Below are positions 6,401 to 8,280 of a stretch of DNA of 8,280 bases, piece by piece. The stretch's first letter is position 1, and every line of letters begins with the position of its first letter. The notes under the pieces were generated by a model that saw only the letters and a program-made list of their open reading frames with translations, was not told the origin of the DNA and searched no databases. The position numbers and the translations under genes are program-made. Source of the stretch: Planctomycetaceae bacterium UBA4732 (GTDB lineage: Bacteria > Planctomycetota > Planctomycetia > Gemmatales > Gemmataceae); the NCBI GenBank assembly GCA_002404095.1, contig DHJA01000017.1, positions 1 to 8,280 on the forward strand. Direction: 5' to 3'.

Positions 6401-8280
6401 CCGTCGGCCGGTCGAATCGCGCCTGCAGAAGTTCAAGATCCTCAAGATTCAGGAAGACGTGGCCTCGGCCGACTCCAGCGGCAAGGACGCGGCGACCAAG
6501 AACGCCGCTAACAAGGTGACGGCCCAGCGCAACAAGGAAGAGAAGGTGGCCGAGTTGATGAAGCAGTTCAATGGCTTCATGAAGGAAAGCAAGTGGCCGG
6601 AAGCCGAGCGCGCCGCGCTCAAGGCCCACGAACTCGACCCGGACAATGTGGCCGCCACGGCCGGGGTGGCCTTCGCCAAGAGGGAGGCCGGCTACGCCTC
6701 CGGCAAGAAACGCCGCGCCAACAGGGAGAATACCCTCAACGCCCAGCTGGACGCCGCCGAAGACGAAGGACCGGCGGTCAACGACGCGCACCCGCTTATT
6801 GTCGATCCAGTGATGGTCAAGTTGACCCGCGGCCGCGAAAAGGACGGGACGTATTCTGGGAAGAAGTCCGACAAAGAGCGCGAGATTGAGAACAAGCTCC
6901 GTACGCTCGTGACGCTCAACTTCACCGACGCGCCGCTCAAGCAGGTCTTCGACGACCTGCGCGGCTGGGAGAACATCAACATCTACGTCGATCAGCTGGC
7001 CCTCGATCAGGAAGCCGTCAGCCTGGAGCGCCCCGTCTCCGTCAAACTGGAGAATGTTTCGCTCAAATCCGCGCTGAACCTGATCCTGAAGCAGGTCCAC
7101 TTGACCTACATCATCAAGGACGAAGTGCTTCAGATCACCTCGGAGTCGGCGGCGCGCGGCAAGTTGGAACGCAAGACCTATCAGGTGGCCGATCTGGTCA
7201 TCCCAATCCCGAACTCGGCCGGCCCGCCGGCTCTTCAGACCGGCGCCAATCCGTACCCGACGCCGTATGCACCCACGCCCGTGCAAGGTCCGGGCGGCTT
7301 GCCGCCCGGCATGGCGGTCGGCTCGGCGGCCAGCGGCAGTCCGTTCGCCTCGGACGGCGGCAACTCTTACGTGAGAAAAAGCTACGCCACGCAGACGCGC
7401 GAGGAGCAGCTTATCAGGCTCATCACCAACGCGGTCGAGCCGCGCAGCTGGAGCGACCTGGGCGGCGCCGGCACCATCGACTACCATCCGTTGACGATGG
7501 GCCTCGTCATTAATCAGACGCCCGACATTCAGGAGCAGGTTCTCGACCTACTCAATTCGCTGCGTCGGTTGCAGGACCAGGAAGTCGCGTTGGAAGTGCG
7601 CTTCATCAGCATTTCCGACGACTTCTTCGAGCGGATCGGCCTGGACTTCGCGCTGAACATCACCAATACGCAAGGCAGCAACTCGAAATTCCAGCCGCAG
7701 CTGACCACGGGCATCTTCCAGCCGGCCGGCCAGATCAACGCCTTCCGGCCAAATAACTTCGTCTCCGGTCTATCAGGCCCATCGACGTTCACTAACGACC
7801 TGAACATCCCGATCCGGCCCAATACGTTCATCAACACTATCCCGCAGTACGGCGGCTACGTCCCCGGCTTCTCGCTGGGTCTGGCTTTCCTGAGCGAGAT
7901 CCAGGTGTTCCTGTTCATGGAAGCGGTGCAGGGCGACAACCGGGTGAACGTCATGCAGGCGCCGCGCCTCACCGCGTTCAACGGCCAGACCGCCACGCTG
8001 AGCGTACAGGACAGCCAAACGTTTGTGACCAACGTTCAGGTGCAGATCACCTCGAACGGCAATCCGGTCTTCCAGCCGATCGTCACCGACTCAGGCAGTT
8101 CGGTGCAGCTGACGCTCCAGCCGGTTATCTCGGCGGATCGCCGGTTCGTGCGGCTGAACTTCGGCGACCCGTCGGCCGGCCAACAGCAGCAGGGCGGCTT
8201 CGGTCAGGGCGGCGGCGGCTTCGGTCAGGGCGGCGGCGGCTTCGGCGGCGGCGGCTTCGGCGGCGGCGGCCGTGCCAACC
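3486..8280 (+). CDS. Giant exported secretin (GspD/PilQ superfamily) with a TPR-like N-terminal region, cut at the right edge
   Basis: One frame stays open from the GTG at 3486 to the window end, 1598 codons, with no stop. A signal peptide comes first (hydrophobic core FILVVGLVAGATVAP, cleavage near residue 27). TPR-like helices occupy about 45-150, followed by six related units at about 171-659, then more helical segments. A good TPR-like unit lies at about 1025-1065 (KWPEAERAALKAHELDPDN). A secretin/TonB short N-terminal (N0) domain is at about 1141-1218 (VTLNFTDAPLKQVFDDLRGW). A Pro/Gly/Ser-rich loop follows at about 1240-1297. An N1/NolW-like domain is at about 1304-1365 and the secretin core runs from about 1364 onward (VNVMQAPRLTAFNGQTATL is the typical strand pair). 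The sequence ends in a Gly/Phe/Gln insert. Secretins form outer-membrane rings for type II secretion or type IV pili. Typical GspD is about 650-700 residues, so this one is more than twice as long, the surplus being periplasmic repeats. Which machine it serves cannot be told, as no partner genes are visible. The last secretin strands should lie beyond the edge. Confidence 0.88.
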   Translation, partial: MARAKFGTGFILVVGLVAGATVAPIHAADDAPGASQPVVRASRAHAALNDALEAQRRGDYENAANLLKEAANAKAGLSTTEQRELARLLTDNGAALDARRAASEQLRLADNALRDNRPDAALDLLKKVAVNEQYLTAADRQTFRKDSAGMNLPSAAPPAANAVGSPSPARARSLVRQARAHFIQGDLDQAEKEANEAVAFKIEFNKNEDSPTRILTDLTGARADAKALLKAARAALQRKDYDTAEKYARLSDKASSTWAMTLWGDTPLKVYNDIQAARAAAPKAPKSAAVKQPFQSPGEPAGLSRRDKPGASPGRDFEAASKPEMNTTDVTPAAPKASRKDAEEARALMAQAHKAMDAGDLLQANKLIDQARALKPELAWSEENPDKMLAEIARVEARAKMSAAAVAATDKDVKPADAKSKAAALLEQGRSQLAENKLDDAVRTVAQLRAISGLTWGLFEDSPERLRQDVEFARQKHDQEESAKALTDARKLMKQGAYADAERAAYRAQKLHGPYSVWDFGDRPSKVLADLESARLKGKNPLDKTAAAVASKKPVEKPVATATPAANTAGSPAASPLPAVGGHDVTALKPAAPLGAGADANKAKAMQLLAEVGQLERQNKLVEARQKATEAAQLKATFSPTEDSPEYALQQIAFLARRESARLTVHACDTVSYGDGDPLKRCSDAEQELLQARTLADGFGQDVQPIEAKMAWVRQVRGVVVKQPVGTGADAAKAVTPPTPAMAKPGEAGVAVTLTPAQKLESIRVELNRGSTATARKIAEEVFENNVELRPEATAMLRSIDAEEFAQQCRADGKTFDAANSAYNRGEFANASRLLAGIDARRLDPARGSRLRELMQNPGMQPAAGAIQLASVGGEGVGAKEAAPSPQPTLVHWPDAPGTARAADDAGANLLKSTEAMRQVKFQALRADGLNVQRDAQAKASVGQTDAAIDLLKGYLATLDEQQLDPAQMSLLRRPVESRLQKFKILKIQEDVASADSSGKDAATKNAANKVTAQRNKEEKVAELMKQFNGFMKESKWPEAERAALKAHELDPDNVAATAGVAFAKREAGYASGKKRRANRENTLNAQLDAAEDEGPAVNDAHPLIVDPVMVKLTRGREKDGTYSGKKSDKEREIENKLRTLVTLNFTDAPLKQVFDDLRGWENINIYVDQLALDQEAVSLERPVSVKLENVSLKSALNLILKQVHLTYIIKDEVLQITSESAARGKLERKTYQVADLVIPIPNSAGPPALQTGANPYPTPYAPTPVQGPGGLPPGMAVGSAASGSPFASDGGNSYVRKSYATQTREEQLIRLITNAVEPRSWSDLGGAGTIDYHPLTMGLVINQTPDIQEQVLDLLNSLRRLQDQEVALEVRFISISDDFFERIGLDFALNITNTQGSNSKFQPQLTTGIFQPAGQINAFRPNNFVSGLSGPSTFTNDLNIPIRPNTFINTIPQYGGYVPGFSLGLAFLSEIQVFLFMEAVQGDNRVNVMQAPRLTAFNGQTATLSVQDSQTFVTNVQVQITSNGNPVFQPIVTDSGSSVQLTLQPVISADRRFVRLNFGDPSAGQQQQGGFGQGGGGFGQGGGGFGGGGFGGGGRAN
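3957..3982 (+). repeat. Dispersed palindromic repeat, copy C, inside the secretin gene
   Basis: This 26-base segment begins CCGGCGGCTAACGCC and ends GGCTCGCC. It differs from copy D at 5175-5200 at only two positions. In frame it encodes P-A-A-N-A-V-G-S-P, in the linker just before the first of the six helical units. Its ends match the intergenic copies at 176-200 and 1994-2017. Confidence 0.75.
4377..4404 (-). repeat. Dispersed palindromic repeat, copy E, inside the secretin gene in inverted orientation
   Basis: The plus strand reads GGCGAGCCGGCGGG, then TTTAT, then CCCGCCGGG, so CCGGCGGG and CCCGCCGG pair perfectly around a five-base loop. The reverse complement ends CCGGCTCGCC like the other copies. 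In frame on the plus strand it encodes G-E-P-A-G-L-S-R-R, within the linker between helical units 2 and 3. It lies opposite in orientation to copies C and D. Confidence 0.7.
5175..5200 (+). repeat. Dispersed palindromic repeat, copy D, inside the secretin gene
   Basis: This 26-base segment begins CCGGCGGCTAACACC and ends GGCTCGCC. It matches copy C at 24 of 26 positions and shares most flanking bases (CTCC or CTCCGG before, T or C after). In frame it encodes P-A-A-N-T-A-G-S-P, in the linker between helical units 5 and 6. Confidence 0.75.
8193..8270 (+). repeat. Gly/Phe/Gln tandem repeat in the secretin gene
   Basis: Two copies of a 21-base unit coding F-G-Q-G-G-G-G (8199-8240) are followed by two copies of a 15-base unit coding F-G-G-G-G (8241-8270), nearly all with GGC codons. 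The second unit is the first with the GGTCAG removed. It probably forms a flexible insert between strands of the secretin beta domain. Such runs vary by slippage and are prone to assembly collapse, so the copy number is uncertain. Confidence 0.85.

Noticed and set aside
7292..7311. Palindrome CCGGGCGGC/GCCGCCCGG in the secretin loop as another repeat-family copy
   Set aside because: It lacks the GGCTCGCC end and the TAA/TTA centre, and is explained by the codons of P-G-G-L-P-P-G in a Pro/Gly-rich loop.
6258..7487. A 409-codon open frame on the minus strand opposite the STN/secretin part
   Set aside because: It covers the region coding the recognisable secretin N-domain on the plus strand. 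Its own translation is low-complexity Arg/Val/Gly/Leu with no motif.

Overview
The window is GC-rich and reads as part of a planctomycete chromosome, most likely of the Gemmataceae. The basis is three things I associate with that lineage: an ECF-type sigma factor fused through a membrane segment to a DUF1559 domain, a very long secretin with a repetitive alanine/lysine-rich N-terminal part, and short dispersed palindromes built on a GGCGAGCC core. This placement is from recalled family knowledge; no search was run. The first 19 bases are the Tn5/Nextera mosaic-end adapter, so the window begins at an untrimmed contig or read end and the left boundary is artificial.

Layout. Positions 20-250 hold no gene, only small hairpins and one copy of the dispersed palindrome. 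On the minus strand, 251-1844 encodes the ECF sigma factor/DUF1559 fusion. Its first 42 codons are in a different frame from the rest because of one extra base near 1718. Between it and the next gene is a perfect 24-bp inverted repeat (1936-1959 with 1994-2017). On the minus strand, 2030-3076 encodes an exported protein made of five copies of a repeat of about 56 residues that I cannot name. A 409-bp gap (3077-3485) separates this gene from a divergent gene on the plus strand. The gap carries a sigma70-like promoter facing right and an intrinsic-terminator-like hairpin facing left. From 3486 to the end of the window one reading frame stays open for 1598 codons without a stop. It starts at a GTG behind AAAGGAGG and encodes an exported secretin (GspD/PilQ superfamily) whose N-terminal two thirds is TPR-like helical repeats. 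The gene is cut by the right edge inside a Gly/Phe/Gln-rich insert of the secretin domain.

How the parts may work together. The secretin should form an outer-membrane channel for a type II secretion or type IV pilus-like machine, with its long repeat region in the periplasm. The five-repeat protein is also exported and is divergently transcribed from it; a link is possible but unproven. The sigma/DUF1559 fusion looks like a membrane-tethered regulator, but nothing in the sequence ties it to either neighbour.

The least expected pattern is that members of one short palindromic family occur between genes and also in frame inside three inter-repeat linkers of the secretin gene. This suggests that the repeat family has supplied linker-coding sequence.
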